Shown one piece after another: positions 43,758 through 52,046 of a DNA stretch of 64,000 nucleotides (positions are counted from its first letter, which is position 1; each line of letters begins with the position of its first letter). The stretch comes from Anaerolineae bacterium (GTDB lineage: Bacteria; Desulfobacterota; Desulfobacteria; Desulfobacterales; ETH-SRB1): positions 1-64,000 of the forward strand of contig DATKWZ010000006.1 in assembly GCA_035529315.1 (NCBI GenBank). The letters run 5' to 3'. The position numbers and the translations under genes were made by a program. Below the pieces are notes generated by a model. That model was given only the letters and a program-made list of their open reading frames with translations. It was not told where the DNA came from and did not search any database.

Positions 43758-44324
43758 TTACGTTGTTTGTAAAAAATTTCTTAGAATCCGCTTGCCCAAG
43801 GGGGTCATGATTGATTCCGGATGAAACTGAATCCCTTCCGTGCAATGCTCGCGATGCCTGATTCCCATAATCTCCCCGTCATCAGACTCCGCGGTGATTT
43901 CAAAACATTCAGGCAGATCATCCCTGGACACGGACAAAGAATGATAGCGCATGGCCTGAAAAGGTTTGCTGATGCCCTGATACAGCATTTTTCCATCAGC
44001 ATGGATCATGGAGGTTTTGCCGTGCATGAGCCTCTTTGCTGAAACAACCCTGCCTCCAAAGGCCACGGCAATGGCCTGATGCCCCAAGCATACGCCAAGA
44101 ATAGGGATATGTCCGGAAAAATGCTTTACTACCGAAATGGTTATTCCTGCCGATTCAGGCCTGCCCGGCCCCGGCGATATTATGATACCTGAAGGATTCC
44201 AGAAAACAATATCTGAAATAGCGGCCGCGTCGTTTCGGATGACCTTAACCTGAGAGCCTAACTGCTCAACATATTGAACCAGGTTGTAGGTAAATGAATC
44301 ATAGTTGTCAATCATCAGGATCAT
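43758..44324 (-). CDS. trpG: Anthranilate synthase component II (glutamine amidotransferase)
   Basis: 188 residues. Class I GATase: oxyanion loop SPGPGRPES, nucleophile Cys in GVCLGHQAIA, and the HPES His-Glu pair near the end. Supplies ammonia to TrpE for anthranilate formation from chorismate. Its ATG overlaps the trpE stop (ATGA), so the two are coupled. It could also serve PabB in folate synthesis. The rest of the trp operon is not downstream; the DUF4143 remnant follows directly. Confidence 0.93.
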   Translation of the reverse strand: MILMIDNYDSFTYNLVQYVEQLGSQVKVIRNDAAAISDIVFWNPSGIIISPGPGRPESAGITISVVKHFSGHIPILGVCLGHQAIAVAFGGRVVSAKRLMHGKTSMIHADGKMLYQGISKPFQAMRYHSLSVSRDDLPECFEITAESDDGEIMGIRHREHCTEGIQFHPESIMTPLGKRILRNFLQTT

Positions 44325-45829
44325 CTCTTTTCTCCTTGCAAAAGCTCCAAAGCCTTCTGTATCGCCATCGCCTTATTAACGGTTTCCACCCGTTCCCGCT
44401 CAGGGTCGGAATCGGCGACTATTCCGGCTCCTGCGCGAACCGTAAGCTGCCTGTTTTCAATACATGCGGTCCGGATAGTAATTGCCATATCCATATTTCC
44501 GTTAAATGAAATATAACCTACAGCTCCCCCATAAGGCCCTCTTGGTTCCTTTTCCAGTTCCGCGATAATTTCCATGGCTCTGACCTTTGGGGCTCCTGAC
44601 AGGGTGCCTGCAGGAAAGGTGGCGGCAAGAAGATCCCATGCGTCACAATCGGATCGCAGATCACAGCATATATTGGAAACAAGATGCATTACATGAGAAT
44701 ATCGTTCCACAACCATTAAATCGGTTACCTGCACGGTTCCCACCTCTGCTACCCGGCCAAGATCGTTTCGTCCAAGATCAACCAGCATAAGGTGTTCAGC
44801 CCGTTCCTTTTCATCGCCAAGAAGTTCATCGGCAAGCGCTCTGTCCTCTTGTTCATTTTTTCCTCTCGGGCGTGTGCCGGCAATGGGCCTGAGGGTGGCA
44901 ATGCCGTTTTCCAGCCGAACCATTGTTTCCGGCGAAGAGCCGACAAGAGCCACATCATCTATATGCATAAAATACAGATAAGGGGATGGGTTGATATGTC
45001 GCTGAGCGCGATAGAGCATCCATAGATCAGGAGGCGCTTCGCAAACAAAGGGCTGGGATATAACCGTCTGAATCACATCCCCTGCCCGGATATATTCCTT
45101 TATCTTTTTTACGTGAGACCGATAGGTGTCGTCATCCTGTCTGGGAATCAGACTATACCCCTTTTGATAAGCACGGTCATTGCTTACGGGTAATTGTTGA
45201 TCAATTACCTGTAGCATGAATTTGGCACGCGACATTGCGCTTTCAAAGGCTTTTTCTACAGCCTGATCGGTTTTTTGATTGTTTTCCAGATCTTCATCAA
45301 GAAAGGTTATAACAATTCCAAGCAATGTGTTTCGAATATTATCAAAAATAAGCAGTTCATCGGGCACTATGAAATTTGCAAGCGGTTTTTCTTCAGGCCA
45401 TTGATTCGGGACCGCTTCGATAAATGAAACCATTTCATAAGCCAGGTAACCGACCATCCCTCCCCAGAACCTTGGCAGTTCAGGCATATCAGCCGGATTA
45501 AACCTGCTCATAAAGTCCCTTAGAACTGTCAGCGGCTCTCCATTATGAGGAATCTTGTTGACGCAACCCTTATTTTGAATTTCCACGAACTCCGAGTATA
45601 CGCGGATATGAAATCTGGCGGAAGCGCTCAAAAAGCTGTATCTTCCCCAACGTTCCCCTCCTTCTACACTTTCGAACAAAAAAACAGGGCCTTTATTATT
45701 ATAGACTTTTTTAAGCAAAGAAACCGGGGTTTCCGTGTCTGCCAGCATTTCAACACAAACTGGTATCACATTATTTTGCCCGGCTAAAATGCGGAATTGA
45801 TCTTTGTCTGGGAATTGTTTTATAAGCAT
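44321..45829 (-). CDS. trpE: Anthranilate synthase component I
   Basis: 502 residues, AAGGA before the ATG. N-terminal Trp-binding domain with FLFESVEGG, and the chorismate-binding domain with IQTVISQPF, LRPIAGTRPRG, ELLGDEKERAEHLMLVDLGR, AGTLSGAPKVRAMEII, and the ending typical of TrpE. Controlled by the attenuator at 45883-46080: the leader peptide with WWW makes it TrpE and not PabB. Operon trpL-trpE-trpG. Confidence 0.95.
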   Translation of the reverse strand: MLIKQFPDKDQFRILAGQNNVIPVCVEMLADTETPVSLLKKVYNNKGPVFLFESVEGGERWGRYSFLSASARFHIRVYSEFVEIQNKGCVNKIPHNGEPLTVLRDFMSRFNPADMPELPRFWGGMVGYLAYEMVSFIEAVPNQWPEEKPLANFIVPDELLIFDNIRNTLLGIVITFLDEDLENNQKTDQAVEKAFESAMSRAKFMLQVIDQQLPVSNDRAYQKGYSLIPRQDDDTYRSHVKKIKEYIRAGDVIQTVISQPFVCEAPPDLWMLYRAQRHINPSPYLYFMHIDDVALVGSSPETMVRLENGIATLRPIAGTRPRGKNEQEDRALADELLGDEKERAEHLMLVDLGRNDLGRVAEVGTVQVTDLMVVERYSHVMHLVSNICCDLRSDCDAWDLLAATFPAGTLSGAPKVRAMEIIAELEKEPRGPYGGAVGYISFNGNMDMAITIRTACIENRQLTVRAGAGIVADSDPERERVETVNKAMAIQKALELLQGEKR

Positions 45830-45882
45830 ATATATCCTTCTTTAAATAATGAAACCAGACCCCAATGACCAGGTTTTCTGTT

Positions 45883-45918
45883 ACAAAATAAAAAAAGACC
45901 GTGAAGATTTCCACAGCC
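45883..45918 (-). terminator. Second weak terminator-like hairpin in the trp leader
   Basis: On the minus strand GGCTGTGGAAATCTTCACGG forms a short GTG(G)AA/TTCAC stem followed by TCTTTTTTTATTTT. It lies 50 nt before trpE and may back up the main attenuator. Confidence 0.4.
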
Positions 45919-45923
45919 TTTTT

Positions 45924-45961
45924 AAAACAAAAAGACCGTAGGCTTTGAGTTGCCTGCGGTC
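45924..45961 (-). terminator. trp attenuator terminator hairpin (3:4)
   Basis: Minus strand GACCGCAGGC-aactcaaa-GCCTACGGTC followed by TTTTTGTTTT. The left arm CCGCAGGC can instead pair with GCCGGCGG in the leader coding region (46000-46007), giving an antiterminator (2:3). This is the layout of a classical trp attenuator. Confidence 0.85.
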
Positions 45962-45981
45962 ATTAAAACTTTTAACTAAAA

Positions 45982-46080
45982 TCAGGTTGGTGAAGTTCCG
46001 CCGGCGAACTCGTTGATATAAGTCTGCCACCACCATATAAATAACAGATTTTTAATTTTATGATTTCCGATTGTTTTCAT
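45982..46080 (-). CDS. trpL: trp operon leader peptide with three consecutive Trp codons
   Basis: 32 residues, ATG 46080 with AGGA upstream, stop TGA at 45982. It reads MKTIGNHKIKNLLFI, WWW (residues 16-18, codons at 46027-46035), QTYINEFAGGTSPT. Ribosome stalling at the three UGG codons when Trp-tRNA is scarce frees GCCGGCGG to pair with the terminator's 5' arm, so trpE-trpG are transcribed. The GGTGGTGG of the codons can pair with CACCAACC near the stop (arm 1:2). Confidence 0.88.
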   Translation of the reverse strand: MKTIGNHKIKNLLFIWWWQTYINEFAGGTSPT

Positions 46081-46105
46081 TTGTAAATTTTCCTATAAGA
46101 CTTTA

Positions 46106-46135
46106 TCTATAGTTATTTTGTTATATATTTGTCAA
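46106..46135 (-). promoter_or_regulatory. trp operon promoter
   Basis: TTGACA (46130-46135), 18 nt spacer, TATAGA (46106-46111) on the minus strand, ending about 25 nt before the leader peptide start. The palindrome at 46154-46194 lies just upstream. Confidence 0.75.
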
Positions 46136-46153
46136 GTTTTTTTATTGTAATCG

Positions 46154-46194
46154 TTTACGGGTTCAGGGTTCAGGTGAACTTTTGAACCCGTAAA
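46154..46194. repeat. 12-bp-arm palindrome between trp and pncC promoters
   Basis: TTTACGGGTTCA (46154-46165) and TGAACCCGTAAA (46183-46194), separated by 17 nt that include GGGTTCAGG. It sits between divergent genes and is too far upstream to terminate either one; it may be a protein-binding site or a dispersed repeat. Confidence 0.65.
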
Positions 46195-46230
46195 TGCTTG
46201 CTTTTTATTTAACAGGAGAAAATTTCAGCT

Positions 46231-46767
46231 ATGGCAGCAGAAACACTAAACACAGGGAATGAAATCTGTTTGGACGAAAAGGCGGAAATTGAAATCGTCA
46301 GGCAGATCGGCAAACTCCTTTGCAGACAAAATGCCGGCATTGCGATTGCCGAAAGCTGTACAGGCGGCCTTATATCCCATATGATTACAAATGTGCCGGG
46401 AAGTTCGGACTATTTTCTTTTATCCGGCATAACATATTCGAATGAAGCCAAAATAAATCTGCTTGGAGTATCGCCTGAAACAATAAAACGATACGGAGCC
46501 GTGCATGAAGAAACTGCAAAAGAGATGGCTATAGGAGTGCGACGGATTGCCGGCGCAACTTATGGACTTTCAACAAGCGGAATTGCGGGGCCCGGTGGGG
46601 CAACCGATGATAAGCCTGTAGGAACCGTATGTATCGGGCTTGCCACGCCCAAACATGTAAAAGGTTATTGTTTCAACTTTGCCGGCAATGACAGGCTGAC
46701 GAATAAAAAAATATTTGCCATGAAAGCCCTTGACCTGTTGAGAACCGAACTTCTTGAGCAAAATTGA
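46231..46767 (+). CDS. pncC: CinA-family nicotinamide-nucleotide amidohydrolase
   Basis: 178 residues, AACAGGAG before the ATG. Full CinA C-terminal domain: IAIAESCTGGLISHMITNVPGSS, SNEAKINLLGV, GAVHEETAKEMA, STSGIAGPGGATDDKPVGTV. It deamidates NMN to nicotinate mononucleotide in NAD recycling. This is the stand-alone YgaD/PncC form, lacking the N-terminal MoCF-like domain of long CinA. Separated from rlmD by a repeat-type hairpin (46790-46862). Confidence 0.92.
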   Translation: MAAETLNTGNEICLDEKAEIEIVRQIGKLLCRQNAGIAIAESCTGGLISHMITNVPGSSDYFLLSGITYSNEAKINLLGVSPETIKRYGAVHEETAKEMAIGVRRIAGATYGLSTSGIAGPGGATDDKPVGTVCIGLATPKHVKGYCFNFAGNDRLTNKKIFAMKALDLLRTELLEQN

Positions 46768-46888
46768 ATAAGACATAACATTTTCAACACGGAGCACACA
46801 GAGAGCACAGAGCAAATGCTTTTTTATAGAAAATCTCAGCGTGCTCTTTGAACTCTGTGGTAAAAGTTTTTATATAAGGATTTGCTTT

Positions 46889-48277
46889 ATGGGTATTAAA
46901 AAAGGACAGACACTGGAGCTTAGAATCTCGGATATCGCCTTTGGCGGAAAGGGGCTTGCGCGTGTTGACGGCATGGCTGTTTTTGTTGACGGGGCAGTAC
47001 CTTTAGACCTTGTTGATGCCCTCATAACTAAAAAGAAAAAAAGCTATGCAGAGGCCAGAATAGTATTAATAAAGGAGCCGTCTCCATATAGAATAGATCC
47101 GCCATGCATGTACAGCAACTATTGTGGCGGATGTAAGTGGCAGTTTTTAGCTTATGACAGGCAGCTTGAGTTCAAACAAGGGCATGTCATCGATTCTATT
47201 GAACATATAGGGCTTATACATGATCCTGTAGTGCATAAAACAATCCCTTCCAGCCGGATTTTTGAGTACAGAAACAAGATGGAGTTTACATGTTCCGACC
47301 GAAAATGGCTGCTGCCTGACGAGATGGATAAAAAGGATATTGATACAGGCTTTGCCATCGGTCTTCATGTGCCTGGCACATTTAGCAAGGTGCTTGACAC
47401 AAAGGCATGCCTGCTTCAGCCAAAATCAGGCAATCATATCCTCGAAGATGTTAGAAATTATATTAAAAACTCCAAAACCCCCGTATATAGTCTTTACAGC
47501 CACATCGGGTTCTGGCGGTTTGTTATGCTGAGACATTCCGCTGCATATGACCAATGGATGGTTAACATCATAACTTCAGAAGAAAACAAAAAAATTCTGC
47601 AGCCTCTCGCCGATCTCTTGATGAATAAATATCCGGAAATAGTCTCGATTGTAAATAACATTACTGCTCGCAAAGCCGGCGTGGCCATTGGAGAATATGA
47701 AATATTACTTGCCGGAGCCTCCTGCATAAAAGATAAAATCGGTCCTTGTGAGTTTGAGATATCTGCAAACTCGTTTTTTCAAACCAACACGGCTGGTGCG
47801 GAGCAGCTTTTCCGGACGGTCAGGGAATATGCCGGACTCAGCGGCAAAGAAAGGGTTGTGGATTTATACAGCGGCACAGGGGCGATATCTGTTTTTCTTG
47901 CAGACAGTGCAAAAGAGATAACAGGCATCGAGATAGTTGCATCTGCCGTGGCTAATGCGCAAAATAACTGCAAAAAAAACATGATATCAAATTGCCGGTT
48001 TATCCATGGCGATATAAAGGACTGCCTGCCGCAGGTTACGGAAAGCCCTGATGTTATGATAATCGATCCTCCAAGAGTAGGTATGCACAAGGATGTAGTA
48101 AAGCATGTTCTTAAAATAGCGCCTGAAAAAATTGTTTATGTATCCTGCAATCCCACAACCATGGCAAGGGATATCGGGCTTATAAAGGATAAATATAATT
48201 TACTGGAAACACAGCCGGTTGACATGTTCCCTCACACATATCATATAGAATCGGTGGCAAGGCTTGAAAAAAAATAA
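46889..48277 (+). CDS. rlmD: 23S rRNA (uracil-C5)-methyltransferase, RlmD/RumA family
   Basis: 462 residues from ATG 46889 (AAGGA upstream). TRAM domain (about 1-60), iron-sulfur cysteines Cys73, Cys79, Cys82 (CMYSNYCGGC) and a fourth in DTKACLL, then a Rossmann methyltransferase domain (VVDLYSGTGAISVFL; MIIDPPRVGMH) with the catalytic Cys in VSCNPTTMARD. 5-methyluridine formation in rRNA (U1939 or U747 type cannot be told apart). Preceded by an imperfect inverted repeat of GAGCACACAGAGAGCACAGAG words. Confidence 0.9.
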   Translation: MGIKKGQTLELRISDIAFGGKGLARVDGMAVFVDGAVPLDLVDALITKKKKSYAEARIVLIKEPSPYRIDPPCMYSNYCGGCKWQFLAYDRQLEFKQGHVIDSIEHIGLIHDPVVHKTIPSSRIFEYRNKMEFTCSDRKWLLPDEMDKKDIDTGFAIGLHVPGTFSKVLDTKACLLQPKSGNHILEDVRNYIKNSKTPVYSLYSHIGFWRFVMLRHSAAYDQWMVNIITSEENKKILQPLADLLMNKYPEIVSIVNNITARKAGVAIGEYEILLAGASCIKDKIGPCEFEISANSFFQTNTAGAEQLFRTVREYAGLSGKERVVDLYSGTGAISVFLADSAKEITGIEIVASAVANAQNNCKKNMISNCRFIHGDIKDCLPQVTESPDVMIIDPPRVGMHKDVVKHVLKIAPEKIVYVSCNPTTMARDIGLIKDKYNLLETQPVDMFPHTYHIESVARLEKK

Positions 48278-48293
48278 AAATGATACAGGTGCA

Positions 48294-48686
48294 ATGGCAA
48301 TTGAAATGAAGCCTATAGGTTTTGTGCGCCATGAATTTGAAAAGGTTCCCAGGCATTGGTCTGTTTCAGATGTTGAAGGAAGGCTGATTATTAATGAGGA
48401 ATATATTGAGGGCATGGAGGACATCAAGGCCGGTCAGCACATTGTCGTGATTTTCCATTTCCATAAAAGTCCTGCATTCACTTCCAGGTATCTCAAGCAA
48501 AGCCCTCCGCATCGCAAAGAAATAATTGGGGTTTTCAGCTGCTGCTCGCCACGGAGACCAAACCCGATCGGCATGTCGGTTCTGGAAGTACTTAAAGTAA
48601 AAAGCAACGTCATTTATGTTAAAGGTCTGGATATGTACAACAACACCCCCATTTGGGATATCAAACCCTTAACACTTAACACCTAA
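48294..48686 (+). CDS. TrmO-like tRNA m6t6A methyltransferase (TsaA/YaeB domain)
   Basis: About 130 residues; start 48294 (MAIEMKPIGFV) or 48306. Matches the short TsaA/YaeB family: KPIGFVRHEF, VIFHFHKSP, SCCSPRRPNPIGMSVLEVLK, LDMYNNTPIWDIKP. E. coli TrmO adds the methyl group to t6A37; the short form lacks the C-terminal domain and may act on other substrates. Starts 17-29 nt after rlmD, so the two RNA-modification genes form a pair. Confidence 0.85.
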   Translation: MAIEMKPIGFVRHEFEKVPRHWSVSDVEGRLIINEEYIEGMEDIKAGQHIVVIFHFHKSPAFTSRYLKQSPPHRKEIIGVFSCCSPRRPNPIGMSVLEVLKVKSNVIYVKGLDMYNNTPIWDIKPLTLNT

Positions 48687-48724
48687 CACGTTTCGTAAAG
48701 AAAGTTTTTACGAGTTTATGAATA

Positions 48725-48931
48725 ATGACAAGTCAAACAGATCTTCCTTTAAAATTTAAAAACGCCGAAGAGGCTCAGGCATCTTCCGCAAGTCTTGCTT
48801 TGTTGGGTGAATTTTGCATCGGCCACGATGTGCTGGATTGGGTTAATGCTTATATGCCTAAATCATGCAAAAGCGTCTGTTTTAAGACCAGTGAATATTT
48901 TTTCCCTCTGCCGGAAAAACCAGCCGAATAA
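48725..48931 (+). CDS. Small hypothetical protein
   Basis: 68 residues; ATG at 48725, no strong ribosome-binding site. Two or three cysteines (LLGEFCIGHDVLDW; PKSCKSVCFKTSEYFF). Not recognised. Sits between trmO and the rhomboid gene, 13 bp before the latter, with CTAACACGTTTCGTAAAG repeat words upstream. Confidence 0.5.
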   Translation: MTSQTDLPLKFKNAEEAQASSASLALLGEFCIGHDVLDWVNAYMPKSCKSVCFKTSEYFFPLPEKPAE

Positions 48932-48944
48932 AAGAATTGAAATA

Positions 48945-49943
48945 ATGATACCTTTACGAAGCTCGCAACGTTCTTCAAGCTATCCTGTAGTCAACAATAC
49001 ACTTATCGGCATCAGTGTTATATTTTTTCTAATAGAGCTGGCGCAAGGCCACCGTTTAAACGAATTTATCTACACATATGGTCTTGTCCCGGATCGCTAT
49101 TTCATCCCCCAGATATCTTCTCGTTTCACATCAGGGGAACATCTCCTCACCTTGTTTTCGTTTATGTTTCTCCATGGAGGATTCTTACATCTTCTGAGTA
49201 ATATGTGGAGTCTCTATATCTTTGGCGATAACGTGGAAGAGCGACTCGGCCCAATACGGTATCTCGCTTTTTACCTTCTCTGCGGTCTTGCATCCGGCAT
49301 TGTTCACGTTGTTTCTAATCCGCATTCACAAATACCGACCATCGGAGCCAGCGGTGCGATTGCCGGTATAATGGGAGCCTATTTCGTTCTATTTCCCAGG
49401 GCCAAGATACTAACCCTGGTACCTTTTTTTTTCTTCTTCCCTTTTGTAGAGATTCCCGCATATTTTTTTCTTGGTATCTGGTTCCTGTTTCAGTTCCTGA
49501 GCGCCACGGCAAGCCCGGGCCAAATAGGCGGAATCGCATGGTGGGCACATATAGGCGGATTTATTTTCGGTATTATATTTTTAAAGCTTTTTACGCTGAT
49601 ACCTAAAATCGGAGTGAGTAGTAAAATAAGAAAAATTACCCAAAAACGCACAACATCGAAAATTCAGGTTGTACGCCCGATCTCAATGGATAATGACCCC
49701 AATTCCTATGGAAACATCTTTATCAATTCCCGCGAAGCATTTTTCGGTACCCGCAAATTGATTAATATTCCGGTCGGCTTTAAAAAACGAAGCTTTTTAT
49801 TGACAATTCCACCCAATATTAAGGATGGAAACAAACTGCGCATCCGAGGATTAGGGCGGATAGTTGCAGGAGATAAAAAAGGGGATTTGTATCTAAAAGT
49901 GAATATAGTGGTGAATTCACCACCCATGGGCAAATCCGGATGA
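48945..49943 (+). CDS. Rhomboid protease fused to a DnaJ C-terminal-like domain
   Basis: 332 residues from ATG 48945. Six or seven TM helices (about 18-215) with rhomboid features: HGGFLHLLSNMW (77-88), catalytic Ser137 in GASGAIAG and His202 in WWAHIGG. After a basic linker (221-260) the last 70 residues read SREAFFGTRKLINIPVGFKK, RSFLLTIPPNIKDGNKLRIRG, then KKGDLYLKVNIVV, the pattern of a DnaJ/Hsp40 C-terminal peptide-binding subdomain. No J domain or zinc finger is present. The C-terminal domain would be cytosolic if the final TM ends inside, and could present or hold protease substrates. Confidence 0.85.
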   Translation: MIPLRSSQRSSSYPVVNNTLIGISVIFFLIELAQGHRLNEFIYTYGLVPDRYFIPQISSRFTSGEHLLTLFSFMFLHGGFLHLLSNMWSLYIFGDNVEERLGPIRYLAFYLLCGLASGIVHVVSNPHSQIPTIGASGAIAGIMGAYFVLFPRAKILTLVPFFFFFPFVEIPAYFFLGIWFLFQFLSATASPGQIGGIAWWAHIGGFIFGIIFLKLFTLIPKIGVSSKIRKITQKRTTSKIQVVRPISMDNDPNSYGNIFINSREAFFGTRKLINIPVGFKKRSFLLTIPPNIKDGNKLRIRGLGRIVAGDKKGDLYLKVNIVVNSPPMGKSG

Positions 49944-50106
49944 GTGTTTGAATTGTGATCTAAAAGCCGGTGTTCATTCAGGGGTTCCGGCAAGAACAAA
50001 AAAACAATTGAAAAAGAAAGCAGTTTCTCATTTGCACATGCGTTTACCTTGATCAATTTTCAGGGCAAACGCATGTTCGTTAGGCATTAAAAACAATAGA
50101 GAACAG

Positions 50107-51318
50107 TTATTCGTAGCGAAGGGCTTCGATCGGGTCCATTTGCCCGGCCTGCCTGGCTGGAAAGTAGCCGAAAACGACACCTACCGCAGCAGAAAATACG
50201 AACGCGATTATGATAATTATAGGATCAAAGACAAAGGGAACAGCGAGGACAATGGCGCCGACCGCGGCAGCCGAGATCCCAAGAACGATGCCGATCACCC
50301 CTCCTAAGGAAGACAACACTACGGCCTCAACCAAAAACTGCATCAGAACATCCCGTTCCAGGGCGCCAATGGCGAGTCTGATGCCGATCTCCCGCGTTCT
50401 TTCCGTAACCGACACCAGCATGATATTCATTATGCCGATTCCGCCGACAAGGAGGCTTACTGCTGCCACTGCCCCCAGTAGTCCGGTAAGTACACGGGTT
50501 GTCCCTGTCATCGTGCTGACTAGTTCTTGCATATCTCTGACATAAAAATCATCATCTTTGCTCGGCGAAATGTGACGACGCTCGCGCATCAGTTGCTCGA
50601 TATCCTGCTCGACTTTCCTGGTTGAAACGCCATCATGCGCTGAAACCAAAATACGGCTCACATCAGAATTCCCCGTGATTCGTCGTTGAAGCACGCGTAA
50701 AGGAATAAGCACGAAGTCATCCTGATCCGTGCCAAAGCTGGACTGCCCTTTGGGATTTAATACGCCGATCACGTTGCAGGAAAGCTTACCCAGGCGAATG
50801 GTGGCTCCTATAGGATTCCGGCCGCCAAAGAGCTTATTGCGCACAGTAGCACCAAGTATGCACACGGCTTTGCCTGCTCGAAGTTCGCCTTCCATAAATT
50901 GACGACCGCTTTCAAGCAGCCAGTTGCTGACCTGCAAATAATCATTGGTGCTGCCGGTAACTGTGGTAGACCAGTTTTCATTTCCGTAAATAGATTGGAC
51001 TGTCTGAGATGCAATCGGCGCTACGGCAGAAAGGCCAAAAATCTCCTGGGCAATGGCCTCGGCATCTTTCGCCTTAAACATGTCACCGGTTGAATGTGTG
51101 CCACCAGGACCGTGGCGATCCTGGCCCGGTCTGACCTGGAGCAGATTGGTCCCCAATTTGGCGATATCGGAGGCTACCTGTGCCGTGGCCCCTCTACCCA
51201 AAGTCACCATGGTGATCACAGCAGCTACCCCGATAACGATACCCAGAATTGTCAGAGATGAGCGCATGAGGTTGCGACGAATTTCCCGCAAAGATAGTAG
51301 AATTGTTTCACTGAACAT
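50107..51318 (-). CDS. MacB-type ABC transporter permease
   Basis: 403 residues. N-terminal TM (about 18-40), large periplasmic MacB-core domain (45-275), three C-terminal TM helices (about 285-395; VGGIGIMNIMLVSVTERTRE; GIRLAIGAL) of the FtsX fold. Works as a mechanotransmission exporter with MacA and a TolC-like duct. Its ATPase is a separate gene, overlapping by one base (TAATG). Last gene of the seven-gene efflux operon. Confidence 0.92.
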   Translation of the reverse strand: MFSETILLSLREIRRNLMRSSLTILGIVIGVAAVITMVTLGRGATAQVASDIAKLGTNLLQVRPGQDRHGPGGTHSTGDMFKAKDAEAIAQEIFGLSAVAPIASQTVQSIYGNENWSTTVTGSTNDYLQVSNWLLESGRQFMEGELRAGKAVCILGATVRNKLFGGRNPIGATIRLGKLSCNVIGVLNPKGQSSFGTDQDDFVLIPLRVLQRRITGNSDVSRILVSAHDGVSTRKVEQDIEQLMRERRHISPSKDDDFYVRDMQELVSTMTGTTRVLTGLLGAVAAVSLLVGGIGIMNIMLVSVTERTREIGIRLAIGALERDVLMQFLVEAVVLSSLGGVIGIVLGISAAAVGAIVLAVPFVFDPIIIIIAFVFSAAVGVVFGYFPARQAGQMDPIEALRYE

Positions 51319-52046
51319 TAAGCAATCTCCGGTTTTCCCTCTTCAGAATCGATGCTTCCGTCGAAGAAGCGAATGATTCGTTTTGCGTAGACCGCTATAT
51401 TGGCATCATGAGTCACCATGGCGATTGTTATGCCGCGTTCTTTGTTAAATGCAGCAAGCACCTCCATGATTTCACGACTGCGCGCGGAATCCAGGTTGCC
51501 GGTGGGCTCGTCGGCCAGCAGAACCTTGGGATTAGTAACAATGGCACGGGCTATGGCGACCCTTTGTTGCTGTCCACCGGAGAGTTCGCCCGGCGTGTGC
51601 GTTTCCCATCCTGTAAGCCCAACCGCTTCAAGGGCTTGAAGGGCGCGTACCCTTCGCTCTCCCACAGGCGTACCGCGATAGATTAAGGGTAGTTCAACAT
51701 TTTCCAAAGCTGAAGTGCGGTTTAGGAGGTTGAAGCCCTGAAACACAAACCCCAGATAATGCCGGCGTAACAGTGCACGCTGGTCGCGGGACAGCTTTCC
51801 AACGTCAATGCCTTCAAACAGGAAGACACCGCTGCTGGGAGTATCTAAACAACCTAAAATATTCATGCAGGTAGATTTGCCTGATCCACTTGGCCCCATT
51901 ACAGCCACGAACTCACCCTGACAAATACGCAAGTCTATTTCCTGTAGGGCCTGCATGGCTGCAGGACCCTTGCCGTATACCTTGTTTACGCCCTTCAGCT
52001 CGATAAGGTAGTGTTTGCCGGTTTGAGTGGAAGTGGTTGTCTTCAT
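51318..52046 (-). CDS. MacB-type ABC transporter ATPase
   Basis: 242 residues. Walker [13 protein letters not shown], signature [14 protein letters not shown], Walker [13 protein letters not shown] and switch His in VTHDANIA are all intact, with the MacB/LolD-type [11 protein letters not shown]-loop. Energises the permease encoded next. Start overlaps the adaptor stop by 4 nt. Confidence 0.95.
   Translation of the reverse strand: MKTTTSTQTGKHYLIELKGVNKVYGKGPAAMQALQEIDLRICQGEFVAVMGPSGSGKSTCMNILGCLDTPSSGVFLFEGIDVGKLSRDQRALLRRHYLGFVFQGFNLLNRTSALENVELPLIYRGTPVGERRVRALQALEAVGLTGWETHTPGELSGGQQQRVAIARAIVTNPKVLLADEPTGNLDSARSREIMEVLAAFNKERGITIAMVTHDANIAVYAKRIIRFFDGSIDSEEGKPEIA

Noticed and set aside
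43758-45829. pabA/pabB (folate) assignment for the two-gene operon
   Set aside because: The upstream attenuator peptide contains WWW, which points to tryptophan synthesis.
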